A stretch of DNA of 64,000 nucleotides from Legionella sp. PC997 (lineage in GTDB: Bacteria; Pseudomonadota; Gammaproteobacteria; Legionellales; Legionellaceae). The DNA lies in the NCBI RefSeq assembly GCF_014109825.1, contig NZ_CP059576.1, positions 2,692,001-2,756,000 of the forward strand, in the 5' to 3' direction. Shown here piece after piece: positions 19,296 through 27,937 of this stretch. The notes under the pieces were generated by a model. It worked only from the letters and a program-made list of their open reading frames with translations, made no database searches and was not told the origin of the DNA. Every line of letters begins with the position of its first letter. Within the stretch, counting starts at the first letter, position 1. The position numbers were made by a program, and so were the translations under genes.

Positions 19296-19694
19296 CTATT
19301 TACCGCACTTAACCTCTCCATAAGAATTAAGTTCGCAACTTTCACCTTCCCCTCCGCAAACAACCTCACCACTTCTGTCTTTAACACATTTTCCTGCGCC
19401 ACATATCACATCACCGTATTGATTCTTAGCACAACCACCTTCTGGAAAGGTGGAACAAACAACAGTGCCGTCACGATTTCGTAAACATTGCCCAGGACCA
19501 CAAATAACTTTCCCATAACTATCTTTTTCACATTCGCCATTTTTATATGGTGAGCAAACCACCTTGAGATTATTGTCCATAAGACAAGCCCCCTTCCCAC
19601 AAACCACTTCCCCATACTGGTCTTGGATGCATTGTGCGGAAACGGCAGTAGAACAAGTCATAAAAACGAAAATTGCTAAACTTTGATGATGCAT
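19296..19694 (-). CDS. Secreted cysteine-repeat protein
   Basis: 132 residues: a signal peptide (about 1-20, ending STAVSA) followed by about six imperfect repeats of roughly 18 residues with two cysteines each, for example CIQDQYGEVVCGKGACLMD, CEKDSYGKVICGPGQCLRN, CAKNQYGDVICGAGKCVKD. The pattern C-x4-5-YG-x-V-x-CG-x-G-x-C suggests small disulfide-linked knots in an exported protein. Function unknown; similar small repeat proteins occur in Legionella. It stands alone, convergent with ndh. Confidence 0.75.
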   Translation of the reverse strand: MHHQSLAIFVFMTCSTAVSAQCIQDQYGEVVCGKGACLMDNNLKVVCSPYKNGECEKDSYGKVICGPGQCLRNRDGTVVCSTFPEGGCAKNQYGDVICGAGKCVKDRSGEVVCGGEGESCELNSYGEVKCGK

Positions 19695-19887
19695 TAAGTA
19701 ACCAATAAAAATAGGTCCATTAATGATAGTATAGGACTTAAATTATTAAGATCGAAAAGGTATTGGTCATAACCGGAATATCCATAAATATGCACCTGTA
19801 TTATAACTAAAATTATGTAAAAGCAATTGCCCCCAATAGAGTCACTTTGTATAATTATTTATTTTTATATTAACATTGGAGAGGTGT

Positions 19888-20670
19888 ATGCCGCTTACAA
19901 ATACTCATTCAGGAATGAAAGTTTCTACATTTAAACCTGATTATAAACAATCACTAGCGAATCAAAAATTTCCAGGTGATGAAATCCCTTTAAATGGTGC
20001 CGGCATAATTACTATTATTAAAGTCAAAAACAACGATAAATTACTGGTATTGGCTTCCGGGAAATTAAATCCTGCAACTAATAATTTTGAAAACTCCCTA
20101 GCATTAGGTGGTGGGTTTAAGTTTTTAAAAGATGGTATTAATAGCAGTTTTTTTACTGCAGTTAATGCAGCTATTCAATTTAAAGCCCCTGCTTATCCTT
20201 TATTAGATGAGAATGATTCTAATTTATCTTCTGTTGGATTAGTTGGATATTGTGAACAATGGGGCAATATGCAATACGCGACATTGTATCGAGTAATTGA
20301 GATGGGAACCAAAGAGGAGGCTATCAAATTAGTTGAATCTATAAATCAAAAAAACGAAGAATTAGGAAAAAATGATCGATTTGGCATCTATTCTCTCGAT
20401 GATATTTTTAGAGTAGCTTATGTTACTTATGAGATGGAAGAAGACAATGAATTGAAGGGACAAAAAATTAAAGAAGCAGGTATTCTCATCAAGAATTTAG
20501 CCACTGGTCAAAAACATGATAAATTTGTTATTTTCGACGATTTAGCCACGGCAGCACTCAACAAGTTAATTTTAAATCGTGAATTAAACTCAAAAAATGG
20601 CCTATTTTCACAAACCAGTGCACAGAACAATCCAGCAACCGAAATCTCCAATCTAAATGTACTTCAATAG
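19888..20670 (+). CDS. Soluble protein of unknown function, possible effector
   Basis: 260 residues, no signal peptide or membrane segment. I chose the ATG at 19888, which follows GGAGAGG; a TTG four codons upstream would put this site inside the gene. The sequence mixes a beta-rich first half (GAGIITIIKVKNNDKLLVLASGKLN) with a helical, acidic second half (EEDNELKGQKIKEAG) and a polar C-terminal tail (TSAQNNPATEISNLNVLQ). No domain recognised. The isolated position and polar tail would fit a Dot/Icm substrate, but this is inference only. Confidence 0.65.
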   Translation: MPLTNTHSGMKVSTFKPDYKQSLANQKFPGDEIPLNGAGIITIIKVKNNDKLLVLASGKLNPATNNFENSLALGGGFKFLKDGINSSFFTAVNAAIQFKAPAYPLLDENDSNLSSVGLVGYCEQWGNMQYATLYRVIEMGTKEEAIKLVESINQKNEELGKNDRFGIYSLDDIFRVAYVTYEMEEDNELKGQKIKEAGILIKNLATGQKHDKFVIFDDLATAALNKLILNRELNSKNGLFSQTSAQNNPATEISNLNVLQ

Positions 20671-20746
20671 GTTGATTTTTTTACCGCTTACAACTTTTAA
20701 GATGAAAGCAATGCATGGTAAAACTAGTGAATTGAGGTGAATATCG

Positions 20747-20805
20747 TGGTGGTGGAGAACTAAAAATTCCATAGTCCATACTATGGATAATTTTCACCAC
20801 TACCA
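20747..20805. other. Structured intergenic element (nested inverted repeats)
   Basis: An outer pair GGTGGTGG / CCACTACC encloses a second stem ending in the perfect pair TCCATAG (20768-20774) and CTATGGA (20781-20787). It could be a terminator of the preceding gene (no U-tract), a small transcript or a remnant mobile repeat. Confidence 0.4.
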
Positions 20806-20929
20806 TTTCCCACATACAAATGCTACTTATTTAAGGCAAAAAAGTTACATACTCTTATATTACAATTAATACTGATAAATAATTATACTATAATGGATAA
20901 ATAGGATTATTCACTATAAGGAGATTTCT

Positions 20930-21364
20930 ATGAAAAGATTAATTATTTACGGTTTTGCAAGTCTTCTATTTTTACCTGTTATAGGAAATTGTGATTCTGC
21001 AAATACAGGTACAGGAAGCACCACAAACACAGGTACTGATACCACACCAAGCACAGGTACCGATACCACTACAAGCACAGGTACCGATACCACTACAAAC
21101 ACAGGTACCGATACCACTACAAACACAGGTACCGATACCACTACAAACACAGGTACTGATACCACTACAAACACAGGTACTGATACCACTACAACCACAG
21201 GTACTGATACAACAGGAACTCCTCCTGGTTTAGAAAACAAAGAGCCAGCTGGTTTACAAAATAAAACACCTCAGGGTTGGGATAAAGGAAATAAAGAAGG
21301 ATGGGATAAATCTCAACAAAATAATACTAACAATACTAATGGAAGTTCTGATACTTCAGATTAA
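20930..21364 (+). CDS. Secreted threonine-rich tandem-repeat protein
   Basis: 144 residues: a signal peptide (about 1-21), then nine tandem copies of an octapeptide TGTDTTTN (residues about 26-98), then a distinct C-terminal part with GLENKEPAGLQNKTP and WDKGNKEGWDKSQQ. The repeat is low-complexity and probably a flexible, surface-exposed or linker region. AAGGAG lies upstream of the start. Function not known; variation in repeat number would change protein length without a frameshift because the unit is 24 bases. Confidence 0.75.
   Translation: MKRLIIYGFASLLFLPVIGNCDSANTGTGSTTNTGTDTTPSTGTDTTTSTGTDTTTNTGTDTTTNTGTDTTTNTGTDTTTNTGTDTTTTTGTDTTGTPPGLENKEPAGLQNKTPQGWDKGNKEGWDKSQQNNTNNTNGSSDTSD
21005..21216 (+). 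repeat. 24-base tandem repeat array inside the Thr-rich protein gene
   Basis: Units start at 21005, 21029, 21053, 21077, 21101, 21125, 21149, 21173 and a partial one at 21197. The consensus begins ACAGGTACYGATACCACTAC. The first unit is diverged and the central ones are nearly identical, consistent with recent slippage or unequal exchange. The period is a multiple of three, so the frame is kept. Confidence 0.95.
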
Positions 21365-21406
21365 TCCAATCTTCTCTTATTTAAAACAAAAGCAATGCAC
21401 CTAAAG

Positions 21407-21441
21407 TCCAACATAATTTTCTCAAGGGAAATTATGTTGGA
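21407..21441. terminator. Bidirectional hairpin terminator between convergent genes
   Basis: A 13-base perfect stem (21407-21419 with 21429-21441) and nine-base loop, followed by TCAATTTTT on the plus strand and preceded by a T-poor flank on the other side. It lies between the Thr-rich protein gene and the convergent permease gene. Confidence 0.7.
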
Positions 21442-21493
21442 TCAATTTTTAATAACTCTAGAAAAAGGTCGAGTAATAACAAAATATTAAACC

Positions 21494-22522
21494 TTATTTT
21501 TCAAGTAGAATTGCATATTTTGATAGCTCAGGTATGTATTCGAGGGTTATTTTCACTGTGACTAGAAGTGGCACAGAAATAAGAGCCCCAGCAGCGCCCC
21601 ATAACCAAGTCCAAATAAGAATATTTAAAAAAATTAGAAGAGGGTTTAATTTTAAACGTTTTCCTAAAAAAATAGGAGTTATTAGTTGACCTTCTAGTGC
21701 AGTAATTAAAAAATACAAAGCAGGAGGCGCAAAAATATGCAGATACGAATCAAATGTAATCAGAGAAACAAATAAAACAATAATTATTCCAATCATATGT
21801 CCGAGATAAGGGATAAACGTGAGAAACATTGCCATTACACCCCATAAAAGCGGATTAGGTAGATTTAATAACCAGAATACTACCGACATAACCGCTCCGA
21901 GAACAAAGCATATCATTAAAAAAGTGAACAAATATTTCGATACTTCATTTTTCAGACTGAGAAGAAAAGGGTTTTCTGGTAAAGATTTTCTCTTATTATA
22001 TAAAACTCTCTCTATTTTCTGAATAAATGACTGAAAATATATCAAATAGAAAAAAAGTAAAATAAGTACTGTGCCAATAGAAATAACTATATTAGTCGTT
22101 AGATTAAATATAGAGGGGGCTAGACTTAGGTTTGAAGTCACCACCATATTTTTTTTCTGATCCATGCCAGTCATTGATTGGGCTTTTTCAGCAGCTTTAT
22201 TAATTTCTCCTAAAGAATCTTTAACAGTTCTGAATTTATCTTCAATAATTTTAAAATTACGAGGAGCATTTTCTATCCAATTGGAAGCAGGAGGAACTAA
22301 AAAGGTAATTCCTAAAGAAATAACTCCGAAAATGGCTATAGAAATGAGTGCAGAAGCTAAAATTCTAGGCATTTTAATGAAGGAAAGCCATTCCATAAGT
22401 GGGCTAACTAGTAAATATAAAAAGAATGAAAGTAAGATAGGAAACAAAATGTATTGCGAAAGTGCAATTACAACTCCAGTAGCCAAAACAACTAGTATTT
22501 TTAACTCCACTGATGATTTCAT
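21494..22522 (-). CDS. AI-2E family (PerM-like) membrane transporter
   Basis: 342 residues with eight predicted membrane helices in the AI-2E pattern: two helices at the N terminus, a hydrophilic amphipathic stretch (about 70-135), then a C-terminal set with FLTFIPYLGHMIGIIIVLF, EGQLITPIFLGKRLKLNPLLIFLNIL (key portions) and WGAAGALISVPLLVTVK. The motif EGQLITP...LNPLLIF is family typical. Members export small molecules or act as Na+/H+ antiporters; the substrate cannot be told here. Monocistronic. Confidence 0.85.
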   Translation of the reverse strand: MKSSVELKILVVLATGVVIALSQYILFPILLSFFLYLLVSPLMEWLSFIKMPRILASALISIAIFGVISLGITFLVPPASNWIENAPRNFKIIEDKFRTVKDSLGEINKAAEKAQSMTGMDQKKNMVVTSNLSLAPSIFNLTTNIVISIGTVLILLFFYLIYFQSFIQKIERVLYNKRKSLPENPFLLSLKNEVSKYLFTFLMICFVLGAVMSVVFWLLNLPNPLLWGVMAMFLTFIPYLGHMIGIIIVLFVSLITFDSYLHIFAPPALYFLITALEGQLITPIFLGKRLKLNPLLIFLNILIWTWLWGAAGALISVPLLVTVKITLEYIPELSKYAILLEK

Positions 22523-23064
22523 CGTTTAGCCTTTATAGGATTTTATTGGTTTATAATTACGTTTGGCTGAACGTGAAAAAGTTATTTAAATTAAAACTTT
22601 GTATCATTGTTCTTAAGCCACTTTTTTATTTCCCAAGGGGTACCCTATAGTAATAAACTAACTCATTAAAAAATACAAATTGCTATAACCCATAAGATTA
22701 TCAAGCATAAATTGACAGTAAAAAGTAATATCGAATTTGCGAACGCTTTATCCATCTATGAATTCGATAGTCACAAAAACTGTTTCCATTTCAGTCACTC
22801 AGGTTAAGAGCCTTATTTGATATCGCTAAAACGAACAAGTTGTTGGTTTCATGGACTCATAACAACACGATTTATAACAAAAAAGATATTGATTTTTATG
22901 AAATCGTGTATATTAATTAAATATATAGTCCAGAGGCTGCTTTAGATTGGATAACTTTTTTCGGTTTCCACAAACTATGCCAAAAAACAAGAAAAATGAT
23001 CTGAATTTATTGTTTGCACTATATAAAATGTTAGCTACACTTAAATTGATTTTTCATAAACTAA
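22523..23064. other. Gene-free AT-rich region
   Basis: About 540 bases without a convincing gene, RNA or repeat. It should hold the divergent promoters of the AI-2E permease and of the small secreted protein. Confidence 0.5.
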
Positions 23065-23076
23065 ATGGAGATAGTT

Positions 23077-23319
23077 ATGTTTAAAAAAATGTTAGCCGCA
23101 TGCGTAATAGTTGGTAGCTTTTCTTCAGCTTTTGCTGATACAACAACCACAACAGTAACTTGGAAAGATCCTATCACTTACGATCAACAAAAGTTTGAAG
23201 CTTGGTATGCAGAGCCTGCAAATCAAAAATTATGGACTGAGTGGTATACTACATATCATACAGAACCAGATTTTGTTACATTTTGTAAACAAACATGGGC
23301 TGGTACCTATTGTAAATAA
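23077..23319 (+). CDS. Small secreted tryptophan/tyrosine-rich protein
   Basis: 80 residues: a signal peptide (MFKKMLAACVIVGSFSSAFA) and a 60-residue mature part rich in Trp, Tyr and Thr (TVTWKDPITYDQQKF, LWTEWYTTYHTEP), with two cysteines near the end (FCKQTWAGTYCK). I chose the ATG at 23077, with ATGGAG six bases upstream; the ATG at 23065 overlaps that site. No family recognised; exported, function unknown. Confidence 0.65.
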   Translation: MFKKMLAACVIVGSFSSAFADTTTTTVTWKDPITYDQQKFEAWYAEPANQKLWTEWYTTYHTEPDFVTFCKQTWAGTYCK

Positions 23320-23324
23320 CAACT

Positions 23325-23372
23325 TACCCACTAAGACTTTATGGGAGTCTTAGTGGGTATGTTATGCCTTTT
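23325..23372 (+). terminator. Strong hairpin terminator
   Basis: A 14-base perfect stem (23325-23338 with 23346-23359) and seven-base loop right after the small secreted protein gene, with a short CCTTTT tract further on. Confidence 0.7.
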
Positions 23373-23745
23373 CCTGTGAACAATATAGACTCCTATACAA
23401 TCACTCCAATCCCTTGCCCAAACGTCTGTTTGCATTATTATATTGGATTATTTTTTTAGGATCCTGCGAGTACCTCTAAATTTAGATAATCTAAGCCCAT
23501 AAATCATCTCCAATAACTCGCTAAGTCCTCCCAGGTTATATGATTGATTACTTAATGAATCTAGGAAAATTGTGCATTTCAGTTTACTAATTGATGCATA
23601 ATAAGTTCTGGTTTGCTTTTGAGCTTTGTTCGGACTTTGTCGATAACCTACTTGTGTGATCATTAAAAACATGAATGATATTAATTTGCCATACCTATAA
23701 AATAAATGTATCTTAGCTCGGTTATTATCATTATGGAGTTATATA
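23373..23745. other. Gene-poor stretch
   Basis: An open frame of 74 codons on the minus strand (23448-23672) lacks a ribosome binding site and resembles no family, so I treat this stretch as non-coding. The promoter of the next gene should lie at its end. Confidence 0.4.
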
Positions 23746-24129
23746 ATGTTACGAAAATTTGGCCTTGGCTTATTATGTATTGCTGCATCTTTAAGTACAA
23801 GCGCGTATTCTACGCAAAGTCATTTGCTCCAACGCGGAGTCACGATTGAATATGATTTGCCTAGTAATGATCCGCAAATATTTCTTAATTACCTTTTCTG
23901 GCCAGTAGAAGCCAATTGTAAAATTACTACCGAAGATGAAGGAGATGAACTTTTAGTTGTCGCATTAGCTAAAAAAGGAAAAGTTAATGACATCAACTTA
24001 TCAGCAGGAGAATCTTTACGAATCACTGTTCACCCAAATGAAAATCTGAAGTTAAGCGCTGAATCGGGCGCAAAAGTCGAAATTACTAATTTCGGTACCC
24101 ACACCGTAAAAGCAACGTGCACTGCTTAA
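23746..24129 (+). CDS. Secreted protein of unknown function
   Basis: 127 residues: a signal peptide (about 1-20, ending STSAYS), then a beta-rich domain with two cysteines (EANCKITT and KATCTA) that probably form a disulfide. The part GKVNDINLSAGESLRITVHPNENLKLSAESGAKVEITN (key portions) looks like a small beta sandwich. Similar small exported proteins occur in Legionella species, but I know no function. GGAG lies ten bases before the ATG. Confidence 0.65.
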   Translation: MLRKFGLGLLCIAASLSTSAYSTQSHLLQRGVTIEYDLPSNDPQIFLNYLFWPVEANCKITTEDEGDELLVVALAKKGKVNDINLSAGESLRITVHPNENLKLSAESGAKVEITNFGTHTVKATCTA

Positions 24130-24150
24130 TATAAGCTTTTTAATGCATAT

Positions 24151-24205
24151 CCTAGCCTGGGTGCAGCATAGCAAACCCGGGTTTATTGAATAATCCCAGG
24201 TTAGA
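24151..24205. repeat. Dispersed palindromic repeat at convergent gene ends
   Basis: CCTAGCCTGGGTGCAGC and AAACCCGGGTTT...TCCCAGGTTAG form an imperfect inverted repeat, between the secreted protein gene and the convergent prfC. It belongs to the same family as 54884-54967. Confidence 0.6.
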
Positions 24206-24216
24206 CGCCTTATTTC

Positions 24217-25797
24217 CTAATGTTCTCTCGTTGCATGAAATTGAATTTTGGGATATCGCTCTTCAGCCATTGTTAAATTAACACGGGTTGGAGCAAGATA
24301 CATTAAGGCATCACTTCCATCTAAAGCTAAATAGTCATACGCTTTGGTGCGAAAGTCACTCATTGCTTTATCATCCTCAGAATAAACCCAACGCGCACAA
24401 GCAACATTTACTGTTTCATAAATACAATCTACTTTATATTCATGTTTCAAACGATGAGCTACAACATCAAACTGTAACACACCGACTGCACCTAAAATTA
24501 ATTGGTTACTGTTTAAGGGACGGAATACCTGAGTGGCTCCCTCTTCAGATAATTCAATCAACCCTTTTAATAAAGCTTTACTCTTTAATGGATCCTTCAA
24601 GCGCACCAATCGAAACAACTCGGGAGCAAAATTGGGTATCCCGGTAAATTTTAATTGCTCTCCTTGAGTAAAAGTATCTCCAATGCGAATTGTTCCATGA
24701 TTATGTAATCCAATAATATCACCTGGTAAAGCAATTTCTGTGTGGGAACGATCACCAGCCATAAAGGTTAAGGCATTAGAAATTTGCACTTCTTTTCCAA
24801 TTCGCAGATGATTCATTTTCATCCCTTTGCGGTAGGCTCCTGAACAAATACGTAAAAATGCAATCCGGTCTCTATGCTTCGGATCCATATTAGCCTGAAT
24901 TTTGAACACAAACCCAGTAAAATTCTCTTCATCTGCGGATACAGTTCGCTCTTGAGCTGTCCGAGGTTGTGGTCCTGGAGCATAACGAACATAATCATCC
25001 AGTAACTCTTTAATACCAAAATTATTAATTGCCGAACCAAAATAAACTGGCGTCATTTTACCCGCTAAATAATCATCCAAATTGAACTCATGTGAAGCTC
25101 CCTTAACTAACTCAATTTCGTCGCGTAATTCCTGGGCACTATCCCCTAATAGTTCATCCAATTGTGGGTTATCCAATCCCTTAATTTGCATTGCATCTTG
25201 TTTTTGTGCGTTCTTACCGGGTTGATATAAATAAACTGTATCATCATACCGATGATAAATGCCTTTAAACCGCTTTCCCATACCCACTGGCCAGGTAACT
25301 GGCGCACATTGAATACCTAAAACGGACTCCACTTCATCAAGCAAATCAATAGGATCCCGCCCCTCGCGATCCAGTTTATTAATAAAGGTCATAATTGGAG
25401 TATCACGCAGACGACATACTTCCATTAATTTAACGGTACGTTCCTCTACCCCTTTAGCCACATCAATAACCATTAGTGCTGAGTCCACTGCGGTTAAGGT
25501 TCTGTAGGTATCTTCAGAAAAATCCTCATGCCCTGGAGTATCTAACAAATTCATGACATGCTGATTATGAACAAACTGCATCACCGAGGTTGTTATAGAA
25601 ATTCCCCGTTCCTTTTCCATTTCCATCCAATCGGAAGTCGCATGTCGATCGGCTTTTCGTCCTTTAACAGTTCCTGCCAATTGAATTGCACCTCCGAACA
25701 AAAGTAATTTCTCGGTGACAGTGGTTTTACCGGCGTCAGGGTGAGAGATAATTGCGAAGGTTCGTCGTGTATTAAAATCCTGATAAAAATCGGACAT
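24217..25797 (-). CDS. prfC: Peptide chain release factor 3 (RF3)
   Basis: 526 residues, the normal RF3 length. The GTPase domain has the P-loop [22 protein letters not shown] (G1, key part), [16 protein letters not shown] (G3) and [16 protein letters not shown] (G4), followed by the EF-Tu-like domain II and the RF3 C-terminal domain ([17 protein letters not shown]). RF3 recycles RF1/RF2 from the ribosome after peptide release. Single gene. Confidence 0.97.
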   Translation of the reverse strand: MSDFYQDFNTRRTFAIISHPDAGKTTVTEKLLLFGGAIQLAGTVKGRKADRHATSDWMEMEKERGISITTSVMQFVHNQHVMNLLDTPGHEDFSEDTYRTLTAVDSALMVIDVAKGVEERTVKLMEVCRLRDTPIMTFINKLDREGRDPIDLLDEVESVLGIQCAPVTWPVGMGKRFKGIYHRYDDTVYLYQPGKNAQKQDAMQIKGLDNPQLDELLGDSAQELRDEIELVKGASHEFNLDDYLAGKMTPVYFGSAINNFGIKELLDDYVRYAPGPQPRTAQERTVSADEENFTGFVFKIQANMDPKHRDRIAFLRICSGAYRKGMKMNHLRIGKEVQISNALTFMAGDRSHTEIALPGDIIGLHNHGTIRIGDTFTQGEQLKFTGIPNFAPELFRLVRLKDPLKSKALLKGLIELSEEGATQVFRPLNSNQLILGAVGVLQFDVVAHRLKHEYKVDCIYETVNVACARWVYSEDDKAMSDFRTKAYDYLALDGSDALMYLAPTRVNLTMAEERYPKIQFHATREH

Positions 25798-26006
25798 GAA
25801 GCTCTCTAAATAAATATAAAGTTATCGTATGAGTGAATTTTAAGACATTCCCGAACAAATACAAGACGAAGGCCTTTTTTATCAGAGAAACGACTGATAA
25901 AAATGGGATTGAAATAGTCTTTGTCTCTCAAAAACGTTATCATTAAAATAAATTATAAATCATCCCTCTACACTGAATCCGCATCGTATAGGAGAAACTA
26001 CACATC

Positions 26007-26576
26007 ATGAAACGTTGCACTTGGGTTGGAATTAATAAGCCTCATTACGAACAGTATCATGATACAGAATGGGGAATTCCTGTACATCAAGATCAAAAGC
26101 ACTTTGAAATGCTCTTACTTGAAGGAGCGCAAGCAGGGTTAAGTTGGGAAACCATTCTTAAACGTCGTGAGGCCTACCGCAAGGCATTCAAACAATTTGA
26201 TCCCAATTCTGTGGCAAAAATGACCGATGATGAATTAAATAACCTGCTGACTGATTCAGGAATTATTCGTAATCGCCTCAAGGTATTCTCGGCGCGCAAG
26301 AATGCCTTAGCATTTCTTAAAATTGCACAGGAATTTGGATCTTTCGACAAGTACGTCTGGGGATTTGTGGGTGGAAAACCTAAAATAAATTATCCTAAAA
26401 CACTACAAGAAGTTCCTGCGAGTACATCAGAATCAGATACTTTAGCTAAAGATTTGAAAAAAAGAGGGATGAGCTTTGTCGGATCAACGATCATGTACGC
26501 TTATATGCAAGCAGTAGGTATGGTCGATGATCATTTAGTGGATTGCTTTTGCAAGACTCGATCATCAAGTGCTTAA
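26007..26576 (+). CDS. tag: DNA-3-methyladenine glycosylase I
   Basis: 189 residues with the Tag family pattern: N-terminal RCTWVG and YHDTEWGIP, EGAQAGLSWETILKRRE (with the catalytic-site Glu), then GIIRNRLKV, and the C-terminal zinc-site region GMVDDHLVDCFC. Tag excises 3-methyladenine from alkylated DNA. The start has GGAG followed by AAACTACACATC before the ATG. It is divergent from prfC and convergent with the beta-lactamase gene. Confidence 0.95.
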   Translation: MKRCTWVGINKPHYEQYHDTEWGIPVHQDQKHFEMLLLEGAQAGLSWETILKRREAYRKAFKQFDPNSVAKMTDDELNNLLTDSGIIRNRLKVFSARKNALAFLKIAQEFGSFDKYVWGFVGGKPKINYPKTLQEVPASTSESDTLAKDLKKRGMSFVGSTIMYAYMQAVGMVDDHLVDCFCKTRSSSA

Positions 26577-26711
26577 TCCGGGTTCACAGCACTAAGCAGG
26601 CAACAACTCTTCATAAAAATGGTCATTCAGTTGTAGCCTAAGTGAAGACCAGCATTAACCCAAAATTTCAAACCTTGGCGGAGTAACTATTCATTAGAAG
26701 CCTCATCCCTA

Positions 26712-27563
26712 CTATGAAACAGGTTCTTGCTTTTTAAGTTCTGTATAAAAATCCTGTGCCTTTTGTTCAATATATTTTTTACAACCTGTCCGATCAACAA
26801 AAGGATTATTTTTTCCTTTTTGCAGTAATGTATATTTATTCTTCAGATCAAACATTCCAGCATGGGATCCGAGAAAAATATCACAACGCAGTGATTCTAA
26901 TACCTTTATGGAATGCTTATAATCCTGAGCTATATGAGGATAAGTTACATTATCAACCAATTTATAACCAGGATTAACGCCTATACTCCCTATAATAACA
27001 GCCTGATATTGCTTTCCATGATCCTTAAGTTTGACTGTCCAAGTGGTACAGCCTTTAGTATGTCCCGGTGTCCAATGAGCAGTTAAAACGGTTCCTCCTA
27101 ATTCCACCCGCTCCCCGTCATGAAGTACCTTATCCACAGTACTCTGAGGAAAATGGGTACTGGAATCATTTGCATAATGAAAATCAGATTTACCACCAGA
27201 TAGGATCGAAGAAACATCCTCGTCCATAACCATATATTTTGCTTTCGTTTGTTGCTTAATCAATTCACTGCCCGCAGCATGATCAAAATGAGCATGACTA
27301 ATGAGCAGAATTTTCGTATCACTGAATTTAAAACCTAGTTTTTCTATACTGGCCTTAATCATGGGGACATTAGCCTCAAGATCACTATTGATCAAAATAT
27401 TCCCCCTAGGAGTGACAATCAAGTAACTCGCAAGATCATCAGTGCCTACATAATACAAATTTCCAGCAATCTGGAATGGGGGAAAAGGATTTGGCATCGG
27501 ATAGGCAAAGCTTGAATGGTTTAATACCATCGTCAATGCAGACAAACATAATACTTTTTTCAT
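26712..27563 (-). CDS. blaFEZ: Subclass B3 metallo-beta-lactamase, FEZ-1 type
   Basis: 283 residues: a signal peptide (1-19 or 20) and a mature start AYPMPNPFPPF that I recognise from FEZ-1 of Legionella gormanii. Zinc ligands of subclass B3 are intact: H90, H92, D94 and H95 (HAHFDH), H168 (GHTKG) and H234 (GSHAG). The periplasmic enzyme hydrolyses cephalosporins and also penicillins and carbapenems. From memory the sequence is close to FEZ-1 but differs at several positions, so a species-specific variant is likely. It has no mobile-element neighbours and sits between tag and a hydrolase gene, so it looks chromosomal and resident. Confidence 0.93.
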   Translation of the reverse strand: MKKVLCLSALTMVLNHSSFAYPMPNPFPPFQIAGNLYYVGTDDLASYLIVTPRGNILINSDLEANVPMIKASIEKLGFKFSDTKILLISHAHFDHAAGSELIKQQTKAKYMVMDEDVSSILSGGKSDFHYANDSSTHFPQSTVDKVLHDGERVELGGTVLTAHWTPGHTKGCTTWTVKLKDHGKQYQAVIIGSIGVNPGYKLVDNVTYPHIAQDYKHSIKVLESLRCDIFLGSHAGMFDLKNKYTLLQKGKNNPFVDRTGCKKYIEQKAQDFYTELKKQEPVS

Positions 27564-27759
27564 GACAAAATCCTAAGAAGACTCAGCAAATGGGCTAGTA
27601 AGATAATACTTCATCACGAAGAAATAGGATACAAATTGTTTAAATTACCCAAGGAAAATTAGTCTGTTCCTATCTCTCCCTGCTTGCGGAAAGATGTATA
27701 CTTTTGGTGGTTCAACATGATGTTCTATTTTGAGTGTTTGAGGTAGTTTTCCTAATTAT

Positions 27760-27867
27760 CTATTTTTTTATCGCTGCAACCCACATCCATATCGCGAAAA
27801 TACCCGTAATCAATAATGCAATAATACTGCCGTAAATCCCTGTATTTTCATTTATTTCTTCGTAGTA
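27760..27867 (-). pseudogene. Remnant of a small one-helix membrane protein
   Basis: The minus-strand frame between a TAA and the TAG at 27760 reads 35 residues that look like a genuine small membrane protein: an acidic start EEINENTGIYG, a helix SIIALLITGIFAIWMWVAAI and a Lys-Lys end. There is no ATG, GTG or TTG at its beginning, so it is either decayed or starts from a rare codon (an ATA lies after the EE pair). The rest of the 27564-27937 gap holds nothing else I can name. Confidence 0.35.
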
Positions 27868-27937
27868 TTATTTTATACTTATAGATTAAACTAACTCTAA
27901 AAAGTTTAAATAAAATCCAATATATAGGTAACAGAGT

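Noticed and set aside
21005..21216. Possible CRISPR array
   Set aside because: The 24-base units are contiguous without spacers and lie in frame within a coding gene, so it is a protein-coding tandem repeat.
22977..23084. 35-codon plus-strand ORF overlapping the start of the small secreted protein gene
   Set aside because: No ribosome binding site, lysine/leucine-rich composition expected from AT-rich DNA, and no recognisable feature.
23448..23672. 74-codon minus-strand ORF
   Set aside because: No Shine-Dalgarno, no domain and low-quality composition; treated as non-coding.
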